61,760 nucleotides of DNA from Candidatus Zixiibacteriota bacterium (lineage in GTDB: Bacteria > Zixibacteria > MSB-5A5 > GN15 > JAAZOE01): contig DAOUTW010000025.1 in NCBI GenBank assembly GCA_030668485.1, forward strand, positions 1 through 61,760, read 5' to 3'. Both the position numbers and the translations under genes were made by a program. Below are positions 1 through 8,345 of this stretch, in pieces. The notes beneath the pieces were generated by a model. That model ran no database searches, was not told the origin of the DNA, and saw only the letters and a program-made list of their open reading frames with translations. Position 1 is the first letter of the stretch; each line of letters starts with the position of its first letter.

Positions 1-1
1 A

Positions 2-91
2 CCAACTCCCCCTTCCAATAACCATCCCTGGAGGAGATCGCCCTTGAAGACGGTGATAAGAAAACGGATGTACAATGAAATAACAAAATAG
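2..91 (+). pseudogene. possible C-terminal tail of a transposase (cut by window edge)
   Basis: An open frame runs from the window edge to a TAG at 89-91 (29 codons). The tail contains 'NNHPWRR', a string I associate with the basic ends of some integrase-core transposases, but this is too short to prove. The two direct repeats just downstream look like IS-end sequence and give the main contextual support. It could equally be chance open frame. Confidence 0.3.
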
Positions 92-132
92 GACATTTCT
101 ATTTTGCTAAGAATAGGACATTTCTATTTTGC
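87..132. repeat. two direct copies of a 21-bp IS-end-like sequence
   Basis: The 21-mer beginning AATAGGACATTTC occupies 87-107 and again 112-132, a 25-bp period with perfect identity. Each copy also contains a short inverted repeat (AAAATAG/CTATTTT). Paired short repeats like this are common at the ends of insertion sequences. The second copy overlaps the last codons of the minus-strand gene that ends at 107. Confidence 0.6.
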
Positions 133-643
133 CTTGACAATATGAACGTTGGTATTGCCAATCTTGTTTTTTCTTAGTATATATGTCAATTCTCAAATCG
201 AATGTCAACGGAATATCATTTTGTCTTATCGGCTCGAATGGAAGAAAGCCATATTGCCTTATTTCTGTTGATTTTCCCAATATAACAATAGGCGATATTG
301 GGTCAGCTTCGTATAATCCGGATGCCAGAAAAAAGTTATCAATTTCAGCTCCAGCTTTAAATTCACGTGCCAGTTTGACTCGCTGATCAACTAGCCATGT
401 AACATTGAGTTTGATATCAGTTATATGGTTCGCTTTCCCACCATCATTTGTGAAACTCAATGTCATAAAGATGCAAGGTTGTAGCTGGTTTGAATCTTTT
501 CTAAATTCTTCATATGCTGCGAATAGACGGATTTGTCGACCAGCGATTACTGTATTACTAGAGTGAAAATTTAAGTCATATAGATTATATGATGATACTA
601 AGATGGCTATAATAATCCCGAATACTTTAACTCTTTCTTTCAT
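107..643 (-). CDS. hypothetical membrane-anchored protein
   Basis: 178 residues with one N-terminal hydrophobic segment (about residues 7-22), which acts as a signal anchor or uncleaved signal peptide. The rest is a soluble, mixed-charge extracytoplasmic domain I do not recognise. The ATG is preceded at a good distance by AAGGAG, so this is probably a real, translated gene. The last seven or so codons lie inside the IS-like 21-bp repeat at 112-132, so the native C-terminus may have been replaced when that element arrived. No co-directional neighbour lies close by, so it is probably monocistronic. No function can be assigned. Confidence 0.6.
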   Translation of the reverse strand: MKERVKVFGIIIAILVSSYNLYDLNFHSSNTVIAGRQIRLFAAYEEFRKDSNQLQPCIFMTLSFTNDGGKANHITDIKLNVTWLVDQRVKLAREFKAGAEIDNFFLASGLYEADPISPIVILGKSTEIRQYGFLPFEPIRQNDIPLTFDLRIDIYTKKKQDWQYQRSYCQGKIEMSYS

Positions 644-1060
644 TCACAACTCCTTCCACTAATTAATGGATAACTAGATTTTAGTCAAGTATATAATAAA
701 TACTGAATCGATAATATAACACCTTCACAGACAAGCAGACAAATAATACCGATATTTGCTGGTTTTATGCTCCCCCTGAACTCACGGGCGCGTGGGCAGG
801 GGTCGGCATATGTCACACTGCTAAAGCAGTGCGGCACCCGGCCACTTTTCGGCTGTCGCGTGGATGGTCTCAACTAATTGCCATAGTAAACGCTGGGGCA
901 GACGGGACGTCTGCCGCCCACAAAATTCTTAGATCGACAGCACCGGGTGTATATTGAGGAAAGCGGGAACCCACCCGCTCGCCCGCAAGAACGGCCGACC
1001 GGACTGGGCCACCAGTCTGTGCCGATGTGGATATCGGCCCTGCACAGATTCGATTGATGG
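644..1060. repeat. repeat-rich intergenic region
   Basis: No convincing gene. It holds three repeat types found elsewhere in the window: a TTTT-c-GGCTGTCGCG box (box at 851-860) behind a degraded hairpin; a hairpin GGCAGACG/CGTCTGCC followed by GCCCACAA (895-923) that recurs at 10342-10371; and a CCGGGTGCCGCA-type string (reverse strand, near 832-842) that recurs near 58900 and 60600. The short open frames here are translations of repeats. Confidence 0.6.
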
Positions 1061-3385
1061 CTATGAAATATTCTCTTGGCAATTATTGAGAATAAGATTG
1101 ATGACCTTTAACGTCATTGACTTGCCGTAATCGCCCAACTCTAATGGTGGGCCGGCGCAGGAGGGGCAACCTTCATCGCAGCCACAGCCGGTGAGATGAG
1201 CTTTGCAGGCTTGAAATAAATCGGGGACCATGCCAAATAATTTCCGGGCAAATCCAACCCCGCCGGGGATGTTGTCATAAATGTACAATGTCGGGCCGCC
1301 ATGAAACGGATCGCGCACCCGCGACAAGGCGCGAACATCGCGCGGATCGCACATCAGCCACAAAGGAGCTATCTTTTGCAGTAGATTAGCCACCCCACGC
1401 AAACCCCCACCGAGATTCGATTCGGTCAGGTTGGCGGTGATGGCAAAATCGGGCGGGAAACGATACCAGAAGGCGGTCGTATGCATCTCCTGCTCAGGCA
1501 GAGAAACCGGCCCGGAACCGACATTCTCATGCGTATGAAATTTGACCTTCTTGAAAAGCACCACCACTCTTGTCAGCGCGATATCGCCATGCCCGATCAC
1601 CGGCATAGTATCGACCTCAGGCGCGACGCCATCCTCGGTGGCCGATACCAGTTCCTTCTCCTCATCCGCCTCGAGCATCTTCAAATCGGTTTTGGATTCG
1701 GCATCGGTATAATAATCGACTTTGGCATCCTCGACATAGGCGCGGCGGCCTTCCCAGTCGAGTTTCTTGACCTGAAACGTGTCGGCGCCATGCATGTAAA
1801 TCGCCTCGGGATGCAGCATCTCCGGCGTGGCAAAATAATCGACTTCACCGATTACGCGGTCATTGTCGCTGCGGTTGAGGATAACGAAATTTTCGGGCGA
1901 GGCCGACCGTAGGGAGACTTCATTGGCCGGGTAGATATCGGACGACCAATAATACTTATCACCGGTTTTGCGGACGATCCGCTTTTCCTCGAAATATTCC
2001 ATCATGTCGTCAACCGGTTCCGGCCCGATCTTTTCACCCATCCATACCGGCAATTCAAAAGCGGCGCATTTGATATGCGAAGAACGAATAATCAGATTGT
2101 CGGGATCGATAATCCCTTCTTCCGGCGAGCGTTTGAAAAAATACTGCGGATGCGACATCAAAAACTGCGGCAGGGGAGACGACGTCGCGACCATAATTGC
2201 TGCCGAAACCCCGGACTTCCGTCCGGCACGTCCGGCCTGCTGCCAGACCGATGCGATCGAACCGGGAAAACCGCACATGATACTGACATCGAGCGACCCG
2301 ATATCGATTCCCAATTCGAGAGCGTTGGTCGATACGACACCGGTGATTTCGCCGGTGCGGACGCCATGCTCGATGGCTCGCCGTTCATTGGGCAGATAGC
2401 CGCCGCGATAACCGGCGATTTTTATCCCCCGGCTTTCTTTATTCTTGAAGCGGTCCTTCAGATATTTCAGGATAATCTCGACCTGCATCCGATAGCGACC
2501 GAAGACAATCGTCTGAATCCCCTGGCTGATAAAGCGCGAGGCCAGTCGCTCGGCTTCGTTGATAGACGATTTACGAATACCGAGTTCGCGATTGATCACC
2601 GGCGGATTATACAAAACGAAATGTTTTTCACCTGACGGCGCGCCGTTGTTGTCGATTTTGACCACCGGCGCTTCGATCAATTTCGAGGCCAACTCATCGG
2701 GATTGGCAATTGTTGCCGAACAGCAGATAAACTGCGGATCGCTTCCGTAGAAATGACAGATCCGCTTCAATCGCCGAAGAAGGTTGGCCAGATGCGATCC
2801 GAAAATGCCCCGGTACTGATGGACTTCGTCGATAACGATATATTTCAAATTCTCGAACAGTTTGATCCATTTGGTATGATGCGGCAATATCCCGGCATGA
2901 AGCATATCGGGATTGGTGACGACTATATGACCCGCCGAACGAATCGCTCGCCGGGCGTCCTGCGGCGTGTCGCCATCGTAGGTAAAGGTTCCGATGTCGA
3001 CTTTGGTGTCGGTGATGACACCATGCAGTTCATTGACCTGGTCGGCCGATAGAGCCTTGGTGGGGAAGAGGTACAACGCGCGCGATTCCGGTTCCTTCAT
3101 GATTTGACTCAATACCGGAATATTATAGCAAAGGGTTTTTCCCGAGGCTGTCGGCGTGACTACGACAACATTTTTTCCCGCCTCGATCGCCTCGATAGCA
3201 TCATGCTGATGGGAATAGAGATTCGGAATACCGCGGCTGGCCATGACATCGACGATCCGTTTGTCGACATGACCGGGAAAAGGCCGGGTGATCGGCGCGC
3301 GCGGTGGAATTGTTTCCCAGTGAACGATAGCGTCGCGAGTTTCCGGATCGGTTTTAAGCGATTCCAAAACCTGGACAAGATTCAT
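1061..3385 (-). CDS. DEAD/DEAH-box helicase with DUF1998 (MrfA/YprA type)
   Basis: 774-residue superfamily 2 helicase. Visible motifs from this start: Walker A TPTASGKT near 77-84, DEVH box near 186-189, SAT motif (CSATIANP), QQAGRAGR motif VI, and a C-terminal four-cysteine cluster (CGCDEGCPSC, about 730-742) typical of DUF1998. In Bacillus the related MrfA is a 3'-5' helicase for mitomycin damage repair. A genome-repair role here is inferred from family only. I chose the ATG at 3385 over a longer in-frame start because it overlaps the upstream gene's TGA as ATGA, indicating translational coupling. It is the last gene of a three-gene operon with the archaemetzincin-like and zinc-ribbon genes. 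Confidence 0.9.
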   Translation of the reverse strand: MNLVQVLESLKTDPETRDAIVHWETIPPRAPITRPFPGHVDKRIVDVMASRGIPNLYSHQHDAIEAIEAGKNVVVVTPTASGKTLCYNIPVLSQIMKEPESRALYLFPTKALSADQVNELHGVITDTKVDIGTFTYDGDTPQDARRAIRSAGHIVVTNPDMLHAGILPHHTKWIKLFENLKYIVIDEVHQYRGIFGSHLANLLRRLKRICHFYGSDPQFICCSATIANPDELASKLIEAPVVKIDNNGAPSGEKHFVLYNPPVINRELGIRKSSINEAERLASRFISQGIQTIVFGRYRMQVEIILKYLKDRFKNKESRGIKIAGYRGGYLPNERRAIEHGVRTGEITGVVSTNALELGIDIGSLDVSIMCGFPGSIASVWQQAGRAGRKSGVSAAIMVATSSPLPQFLMSHPQYFFKRSPEEGIIDPDNLIIRSSHIKCAAFELPVWMGEKIGPEPVDDMMEYFEEKRIVRKTGDKYYWSSDIYPANEVSLRSASPENFVILNRSDNDRVIGEVDYFATPEMLHPEAIYMHGADTFQVKKLDWEGRRAYVEDAKVDYYTDAESKTDLKMLEADEEKELVSATEDGVAPEVDTMPVIGHGDIALTRVVVLFKKVKFHTHENVGSGPVSLPEQEMHTTAFWYRFPPDFAITANLTESNLGGGLRGVANLLQKIAPLWLMCDPRDVRALSRVRDPFHGGPTLYIYDNIPGGVGFARKLFGMVPDLFQACKAHLTGCGCDEGCPSCAGPPLELGDYGKSMTLKVINLILNNCQENIS

Positions 3386-3921
3386 GGAATATGCACCTTC
3401 TGAAGCGAACGCTGACAGATATCGCACAGCCGAGTGGACTTGTTGTCGATATCGAGCATCTCGCGGGAATCAAAATGAACGCATGACGGATTGGCGCAGC
3501 GGGGGATATTATAAAGATGGGCCATTTGGTGTATGACTTCTTTGTATAACCGGGGGTAAATCTTGGTGTCGTCTTCCGGCAAGCCGTAAAATTCCTGGCG
3601 AAAATGAAACAGCGAGACTACCGCCGTGCCGGAAAGTGAATCGGCGTATCCGAGAACATAATGGGCATTGGGCAGGTAAATATCCTCTTCGCAAATACCG
3701 ACCACCGTTTCCCGATCGTTGGCTTTCACCCGTTCCAGTTTGGACAGGATGATCCGGGCATAATACTGGCTGCGGGTCTCGTTGAACGCCTCGACCGGCA
3801 TTCGCATCCCCTTTAGGATATCGACGCCGCGATTGAAGACTCCACCCAATGAACCAGCCAGGCGGTTGATCGTAATCAGATCGGCTTCACCCAGGGGTAC
3901 TATGACGATTTTTGCTCTCAT
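3382..3921 (-). CDS. archaemetzincin-like protein with degraded catalytic motif
   Basis: 179 residues matching the archaemetzincin (AmzA/AMZ, M54) layout. The family signature is HExxHxxGxxHC followed by CX4C and CxxC cysteine pairs. Here the equivalent segment is HQMAHLYNIPRC (131-142): the catalytic Glu is Gln132, the Gly is Asn138 and the third zinc His is Arg141. The four structural-zinc cysteines remain (Cys142, Cys147, Cys166, Cys169). The fold is therefore likely kept but zinc proteolysis is probably lost; a binding or scaffold role is inference. The codons are unambiguous (CAC CAA ATG GCC CAT on the coding strand). It sits 14 bp after the zinc-ribbon gene and overlaps the helicase by four bases. 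Confidence 0.8.
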   Translation of the reverse strand: MRAKIVIVPLGEADLITINRLAGSLGGVFNRGVDILKGMRMPVEAFNETRSQYYARIILSKLERVKANDRETVVGICEEDIYLPNAHYVLGYADSLSGTAVVSLFHFRQEFYGLPEDDTKIYPRLYKEVIHQMAHLYNIPRCANPSCVHFDSREMLDIDNKSTRLCDICQRSLQKVHIP

Positions 3922-3935
3922 AACTCCGCTGTCTT

Positions 3936-4124
3936 TTAGTCCGCGAAAAAGAATCGGCTGGGCGATCCGGTCGGGGACACTTTCATCTCAATTTTGCCGG
4001 CACATTTGGGGCACCAGCCGACAAAGGCGGTGCCGGCTTTGTTCAGGTAAATCCGGGAATAAATATGGCAGCATCGAAAGTAAATCCCTACCGACGGTCG
4101 CGGTCCTTTTTGTTTGTCATCCAT
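3936..4124 (-). CDS. small zinc-ribbon-like conserved protein
   Basis: 62 residues with two cysteine pairs (FRCC near 17-19 and CPKC near 38-41) and a C-terminal SPSRFFFAD segment. I recognise the pattern 'RCC..YSRIYLN..GTA..G.CPKC' from short conserved hypothetical proteins in several uncultured phyla, but no function is known to me. The paired cysteines suggest a single zinc site. It is the first gene of the zinc-ribbon/archaemetzincin-like/helicase operon, with a plausible promoter about 20 bp upstream. A role as adaptor for the two downstream proteins is speculation based only on operon position. Confidence 0.7.
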   Translation of the reverse strand: MDDKQKGPRPSVGIYFRCCHIYSRIYLNKAGTAFVGWCPKCAGKIEMKVSPTGSPSRFFFAD

Positions 4125-4142
4125 AGCTCATCTCAAAAAAAC

Positions 4143-4171
4143 AATATACATTGCTGCAAAGTTGAAACCAA
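4143..4171 (-). promoter_or_regulatory. sigma70-like promoter of the zinc-ribbon/helicase operon
   Basis: On the minus strand TTGGTT (4166-4171) is followed after 17 bp by TATATT (4143-4148), about 19 bp before the ATG at 4124. The -10 is good, the -35 only partial. Confidence 0.4.
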
Positions 4172-4234
4172 GCTTTTTGGCCATCGACGTTTTTAAAAGT
4201 GATACTCAGAGCAAGAAAGAGCCCCGGTGAGAAA

Positions 4235-4897
4235 TTACTTTTTTGCGCCGTTTTTCATGTTCTCGATAATCGAAACCGACGATGAGCTGCCGATTCGAGC
4301 CGCTCCAGCCATGATCATTGCCATAGCATCGGCCGCGGTGCGGATTCCGCCGGCTGCCTTGATTTTAATCCTGTCGCCGCAGTAATCCTTAAGTTGTTCC
4401 ACATGCTTGCGGGTGGTGGTGCCGAAAAATCCGGTAGCGGTTTTGATGAAGTCGGCCCCGGAGCGGATCACCGCCTCGGCGGTATCAGGCCATACCTGGG
4501 GATTCAACAGCGGCGTTTCGATGATAACTTTCAAAATCGTATCGGATGACAATCGCCGGCGAATATCAATCAATTCTTTGGTCACGAGCGAAAACTGGCC
4601 CGATTGCAGCCAACCGAGATTGGCCACCAAATCGATTTCTTCCGCCCCGTCAGCCTCCGCCCGAATAGCTTCGGCAATTTTTATTTCGGTTTGGCTCGTC
4701 CCCATTGGAAAGGCGACCACCGAACAGGTCTTGACCTTGCTATCAAGGAGTAATCTCGCCGCCATCTCGACATAAACGGGATTCACGACGGCGCAGCAAA
4801 AACCGCCGTCATAAGCTTCGCGACACAACTTCTCAATATCTTCGCCGATGGCATCGGGGCGAAGCAAGGTATGGTCGAGGTATTGATTAAGATTCAT
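4235..4897 (-). CDS. deoC: deoxyribose-phosphate aldolase
   Basis: Cleaves 2-deoxyribose-5-phosphate to glyceraldehyde-3-phosphate and acetaldehyde in cytoplasmic nucleoside catabolism. 220 residues, normal for DeoC. The Schiff-base lysine lies in DFIKTATGF (Lys152), the proton-relay lysine in IKAAGG (Lys180), and the conserved Asp in EIDLVANLG (Asp89). An in-frame GTG exists four codons upstream, but the ATG at 4897 gives the standard N-terminus (MNLNQYLDHTLL). It overlaps the end of deoB by 11 bases, so the two are surely co-transcribed. The pair converts deoxyribose-1-phosphate to central metabolites. Confidence 0.95.
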   Translation of the reverse strand: MNLNQYLDHTLLRPDAIGEDIEKLCREAYDGGFCCAVVNPVYVEMAARLLLDSKVKTCSVVAFPMGTSQTEIKIAEAIRAEADGAEEIDLVANLGWLQSGQFSLVTKELIDIRRRLSSDTILKVIIETPLLNPQVWPDTAEAVIRSGADFIKTATGFFGTTTRKHVEQLKDYCGDRIKIKAAGGIRTAADAMAMIMAGAARIGSSSSVSIIENMKNGAKK

Positions 4898-6071
4898 GTT
4901 TAATCTCACTTATCACAGATTGGCCGGGGAAGGGGTAGTCGATTCCAAAGTTTTCCGCAATCGTCTTGCCGGTATCGGCGAATGATTTCCTTATTCCCAA
5001 GTCAATATCAGTCTCCATCCCCGGATAATAAACCAACATTGGCACATATTCGCGGCTGTGATCGGTCGATGGCGTAGTCGGGTCACAGCCGTGGTCGGCG
5101 GTAATGACAAGCAGGTCATTAACCCTCAAAAGCGGCAATAATTCACCAAGACGTCGATCAAAGGCTTCCAGGCCAACGGCAAAGCCGCGGTAATCGTTGC
5201 GATGTCCCCACAGCATATCGAAATCAACAAGGTTGACCATCACCAGTCCCGCCTTGAATTCACGAGCTGCCTTGATCGTTTCATCCATCGCCGCCATATT
5301 TCCCGAAGCCTTGATTGTCTGACTCACTCCCCGTTGGGCCATGATATCATATATTTTGCCGATCGCGAGCACTTCTATATTTTTTTCCACCAGTTTCTCG
5401 GTCACAAACGGTCCTGGCGGCGCAATCGAGAAATCCTTACGTCTCGCAGTTCGAATATAAGCACCCGGATCACCCTCGAACGGCCGGGCTATTACCCGTC
5501 CGACTCCATGTTCGCCGGTCAAAAGTTCCCGGGCGGTAATACAGATACGATACAATTCGTCCGGAGGAACAATCGATTCATGTGCCGCTATTTGAAAAAC
5601 AGAATCGGCCGAGGTATATACAATCAATTTTCCTGTTTTCATATGCTCATCACCGAGCCGGGCGATAATCTCGGTTCCCGAAGCCGGCTCATTGCCGATG
5701 GTTCCGTAACCGGATCGGCGCTCGAATTCGGAAATAAGATCATCGGGAAAACCGTCCGGGTAGACCGGGAAGGGAGTATCGAGGATAACTCCAAAATGCT
5801 CCCAATGTCCCGACGTGGAATCTTTCCCCGCCGAAACCTCATTCATTTTTCCGTGAGCGGCCATGGCCGCACCCTCCGGCGATACCCCGGCTATATCGGC
5901 AATTTTCCCCAACCCCAGCTTTTCCAGATGGGGGAGAGTCAGGCCGCCGACAGCCCTGGCGATATTGGGTAAAGTGGCCGATCCGCCATCGCCATAATCG
6001 GCGGCATCCGGCAATTCGCCGACGCCGCAGGCGTCAAGGACGATAAAAAAAACCCGCATGAATTGCTTCAT
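4887..6071 (-). CDS. deoB: phosphopentomutase
   Basis: Interconverts (deoxy)ribose-1-phosphate and -5-phosphate, feeding DeoC. 394 residues, full length. Alkaline-phosphatase-superfamily metal ligands are visible: Asp13 in VLDACGVG, Asp326-His327 in ITADHG, Asp337-His338 in TDHSREY. The phosphorylated Thr86 is in GKDSTSGHWE. A second ATG four codons in (6059) would give a start closer to some family members; neither has a strong ribosome site. It lies 41 bp after a lipoprotein gene and overlaps deoC. Its position at the end of an ECF sigma/anti-sigma/lipoprotein run is unusual; deoB normally sits with nucleoside phosphorylases or regulators. Confidence 0.95.
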   Translation of the reverse strand: MKQFMRVFFIVLDACGVGELPDAADYGDGGSATLPNIARAVGGLTLPHLEKLGLGKIADIAGVSPEGAAMAAHGKMNEVSAGKDSTSGHWEHFGVILDTPFPVYPDGFPDDLISEFERRSGYGTIGNEPASGTEIIARLGDEHMKTGKLIVYTSADSVFQIAAHESIVPPDELYRICITARELLTGEHGVGRVIARPFEGDPGAYIRTARRKDFSIAPPGPFVTEKLVEKNIEVLAIGKIYDIMAQRGVSQTIKASGNMAAMDETIKAAREFKAGLVMVNLVDFDMLWGHRNDYRGFAVGLEAFDRRLGELLPLLRVNDLLVITADHGCDPTTPSTDHSREYVPMLVYYPGMETDIDLGIRKSFADTGKTIAENFGIDYPFPGQSVISEIKHES

Positions 6072-6112
6072 ACGGGTTAAGCTAATCGGTTTCGCCTGTG
6101 ATGTAAAGCGAA

Positions 6113-6979
6113 TTAAGTTGAACTGAGGCTGACCAGGTTCTGGCTAATTACCGCCTCGAAATCGTTTTTCCGCTCCACTTGTTTTCCGCCCTTGAAATGG
6201 AACCGCTCCGAAACAACCCGGCGACGCTCCTCAATATTAATGGCGAGACCGGCTTCGATAGCGAAATACATAATGCCGTTCATCTCAATCCAGTCAACTC
6301 CCGACTGACTCATCGAATCGGAGGGATTGGGGAAAAGCGGTAGCGCCAGACTGGCCTGATACTCGATAATGGCGCATTCATAACCCTGCTTATGGGCGAT
6401 CCCCTTGACAATATAGACCGCTTTTGCCTCATAGGTCTGGCTGTCGGGAAGGTCGACCATAACGGTTTGTGTCCACTGATAACCGGCCGAAATCTTTTCT
6501 TCGGGGAACACCGGCATCCCCTGTTCGGTGAAGCTCCTGACGTAGTCTTCCCATGTCTGGGACGGTTTGCCCAGCATCTTTAATGATCTCATTTTGCTCG
6601 TCGTTGAGACCTCGTATTTATAGGCATAATCTTTGGTGACCCGTTTTACCTTGCCGGTATCATCGACCGCTTCGTCCCAACTCCATTCGTTCTCCTCCAG
6701 GACGAGGGTATATCCATCGGGTAACACCTTCTGGGCGGTATAGGTGATATCGCCCTCGACTTTGACGTCGAATTCTTCGACCACTTCACCGTTATTATAG
6801 GCAGTGCCGACCCGATGCGAATCCAGCTTATACTGGATTATTTTGCCGACCGGGCCGTATTTGGCCTCCAGCTTGAATTCGGTCGGCTGGTTGGAACATG
6901 ACAGCCCGCTTATTATGAGAAGAGTACAAAAGACAAAAAATAGCGAGGCAGCGAGGGGTGGGGAATGTTTCATTTTCAC
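6113..6979 (-). CDS. hypothetical lipoprotein or secreted protein
   Basis: 288 residues. The N-terminus has a basic stretch, a hydrophobic core (about 9-27) and a cysteine in ISGLSC. The lipobox is imperfect, because Leu is at -2 rather than -3. The mature part is beta-rich, with no domain I can name. A central segment reads like the long hypothetical beta-sheet proteins that bacteria of this group secrete. It is 63 bp downstream of the anti-sigma gene and 41 bp upstream of deoB in the same direction. It may be a target or accessory of the sigma system; that is inference from position. Confidence 0.65.
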   Translation of the reverse strand: MKMKHSPPLAASLFFVFCTLLIISGLSCSNQPTEFKLEAKYGPVGKIIQYKLDSHRVGTAYNNGEVVEEFDVKVEGDITYTAQKVLPDGYTLVLEENEWSWDEAVDDTGKVKRVTKDYAYKYEVSTTSKMRSLKMLGKPSQTWEDYVRSFTEQGMPVFPEEKISAGYQWTQTVMVDLPDSQTYEAKAVYIVKGIAHKQGYECAIIEYQASLALPLFPNPSDSMSQSGVDWIEMNGIMYFAIEAGLAINIEERRRVVSERFHFKGGKQVERKNDFEAVISQNLVSLSST

Positions 6980-7042
6980 AAGCTCCTTGTTGGTTCTATA
7001 AATCGGCCCGAAGCAGCCGACATTTATATAAAACCAGATAGT

Positions 7043-7588
7043 TTATTCTTTGACCGCTCCTTCAGGAAGCGGATTTTCCTCCAACTCCGTCTCGGATGTC
7101 GGGGCCAGGAGGGTGTTAATTCCTATGGACAGCGGCATCATATATTCATCCGTACCGGCTGCGTCGGTAGTGACATAGCCGCTCTGACCGATATGTTCGG
7201 CCCATCGCGTGGCATGGTTTTTATGGCTAAAATCGGATATATAAAAGGCTGTGAACAGCAGCGTGACCGCCGCTGCCAGCTTGATCAGGGTCGTCAACAC
7301 CTGCCGCCCGGAACTATGCCGGTCTGTAACCGGCTTGGAAGACAACTCCGGTCCCGTCATAGAAGCCGTTCGGGCCATGACGATGTCAGCCAGGCTGTCA
7401 AAATAGGCTTTACCCGGATCGGGGCCTTCTATGCCTTGCAGAGCCTGAGTCAACTTTTTCAGCTTTTCCAGGTCCTGGCGGCATTCGTCACAGGTCGCCA
7501 GGTGCCGCTCGACACGATTCCTCTGCTCCGGCGATAAATCGCCGTCGAGGTAATCTCCGTGAATATGTGAGGTATGGCGGTACGTCAT
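7043..7588 (-). CDS. zinc-finger anti-sigma factor
   Basis: 181 residues. The N-terminal putative zinc-finger (zf-HC2) has the HxxxCxxC pattern HLATCDEC at His29, Cys33 and Cys36. One transmembrane helix lies at about 97-118. The C-terminal part would be periplasmic. This is the usual architecture for a membrane anti-sigma factor that holds its ECF sigma until an envelope signal arrives. Its gene starts 12 bp after the sigma gene stop, a typical sigma/anti-sigma pair. The signal sensed is unknown. Confidence 0.85.
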   Translation of the reverse strand: MTYRHTSHIHGDYLDGDLSPEQRNRVERHLATCDECRQDLEKLKKLTQALQGIEGPDPGKAYFDSLADIVMARTASMTGPELSSKPVTDRHSSGRQVLTTLIKLAAAVTLLFTAFYISDFSHKNHATRWAEHIGQSGYVTTDAAGTDEYMMPLSIGINTLLAPTSETELEENPLPEGAVKE

Positions 7589-7600
7589 TTCAGAAACTCC

Positions 7601-8185
7601 TTACACATCCCCTTTTTTGGGAGAAAACAATTTCTCCAGCTTCTTTTTCATTTTGCTTCGGGCGATATGCAGATTGGATCGTACGGTCGCCTCGGGACAA
7701 CCCATGATCCGGGCAACTTCTTCTTTCGATAGTCCCTCAATATCGTGAAGAATCAGCGTTGCCTTCTGTCTCGGCGGGAGCTCCTCCGCTGCTTTGGTAA
7801 TCGCCTCCAACAGTTGCTTGTTTTCCAGAACCTTTTCCGGGCTGGCCACGCGAGATGACAATGTCATCTGGACCGAGCCGGGAAGTTCCGATTCACTCGA
7901 CATCGCCACAATCCGACCTCTTCGTTTACGCAACATATCAATTGCGTAATTGGTGGCGATCCGGTACACGAAAGAGTCAAAATGTTCAGGCGACTTCAGT
8001 TGTCCGATTCGGTTATAGATCCGAACGAATGTTTCCTGCGCCACCTCGTCGGCGTCGATATGATTTAGCAATATCCTGAAGGCCAATCCATAGACCTTCC
8101 GTCGAAATGCCTCAACGAGCTTGGTAAAAGCCTGCCTGTCGCCTTTTTGAAACAGCAACACCAGACGGGTTGTCTCTTCCGTCAT
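7601..8185 (-). CDS. ECF RNA polymerase sigma factor (RpoE-like)
   Basis: 194 residues. Sigma region 2 covers about 18-90, with the typical 'DADEVAQETFVRIY' core-binding segment and 'YRIATNYAIDMLRKRRGR' -10 recognition region. Region 4 covers about 130-185 (LPPRQKATLILHDIEGLSKEEVA, then the helix-turn-helix). There is no region 1.1 or 3, as expected for ECF factors. It heads the run sigma, anti-sigma, lipoprotein, deoB, deoC, and is divergent from the MFS gene across about 160 bp. I looked for an autoregulatory ECF promoter upstream but none was convincing. Confidence 0.9.
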   Translation of the reverse strand: MTEETTRLVLLFQKGDRQAFTKLVEAFRRKVYGLAFRILLNHIDADEVAQETFVRIYNRIGQLKSPEHFDSFVYRIATNYAIDMLRKRRGRIVAMSSESELPGSVQMTLSSRVASPEKVLENKQLLEAITKAAEELPPRQKATLILHDIEGLSKEEVARIMGCPEATVRSNLHIARSKMKKKLEKLFSPKKGDV

Positions 8186-8345
8186 TTTCGGCTATTTCTC
8201 TTTCGTCTAAATATTGACGAACCTGTTTCCGAATTGTGCAACCGAAAATTAATTCGATTGACAATAAATCCTCCATAGGGTATGATTGTTTCGGCAGTTT
8301 GTCAATTTATTTTTGTTCAACAGCTTGGACAGGACAGCGATACCT

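Noticed and set aside
685-873. Open frame encoding a 62-residue product with RPSTRQPKSG
   Set aside because: The same string appears in frames at 47632-47934 and 53479-53847; it is the GGCTGTCGC repeat read in reverse, not a gene.
8186-8345. An ECF autoregulatory promoter upstream of the sigma gene (CGGAAAC word)
   Set aside because: No -10 motif at the right distance that also occurs upstream of other genes in the run.
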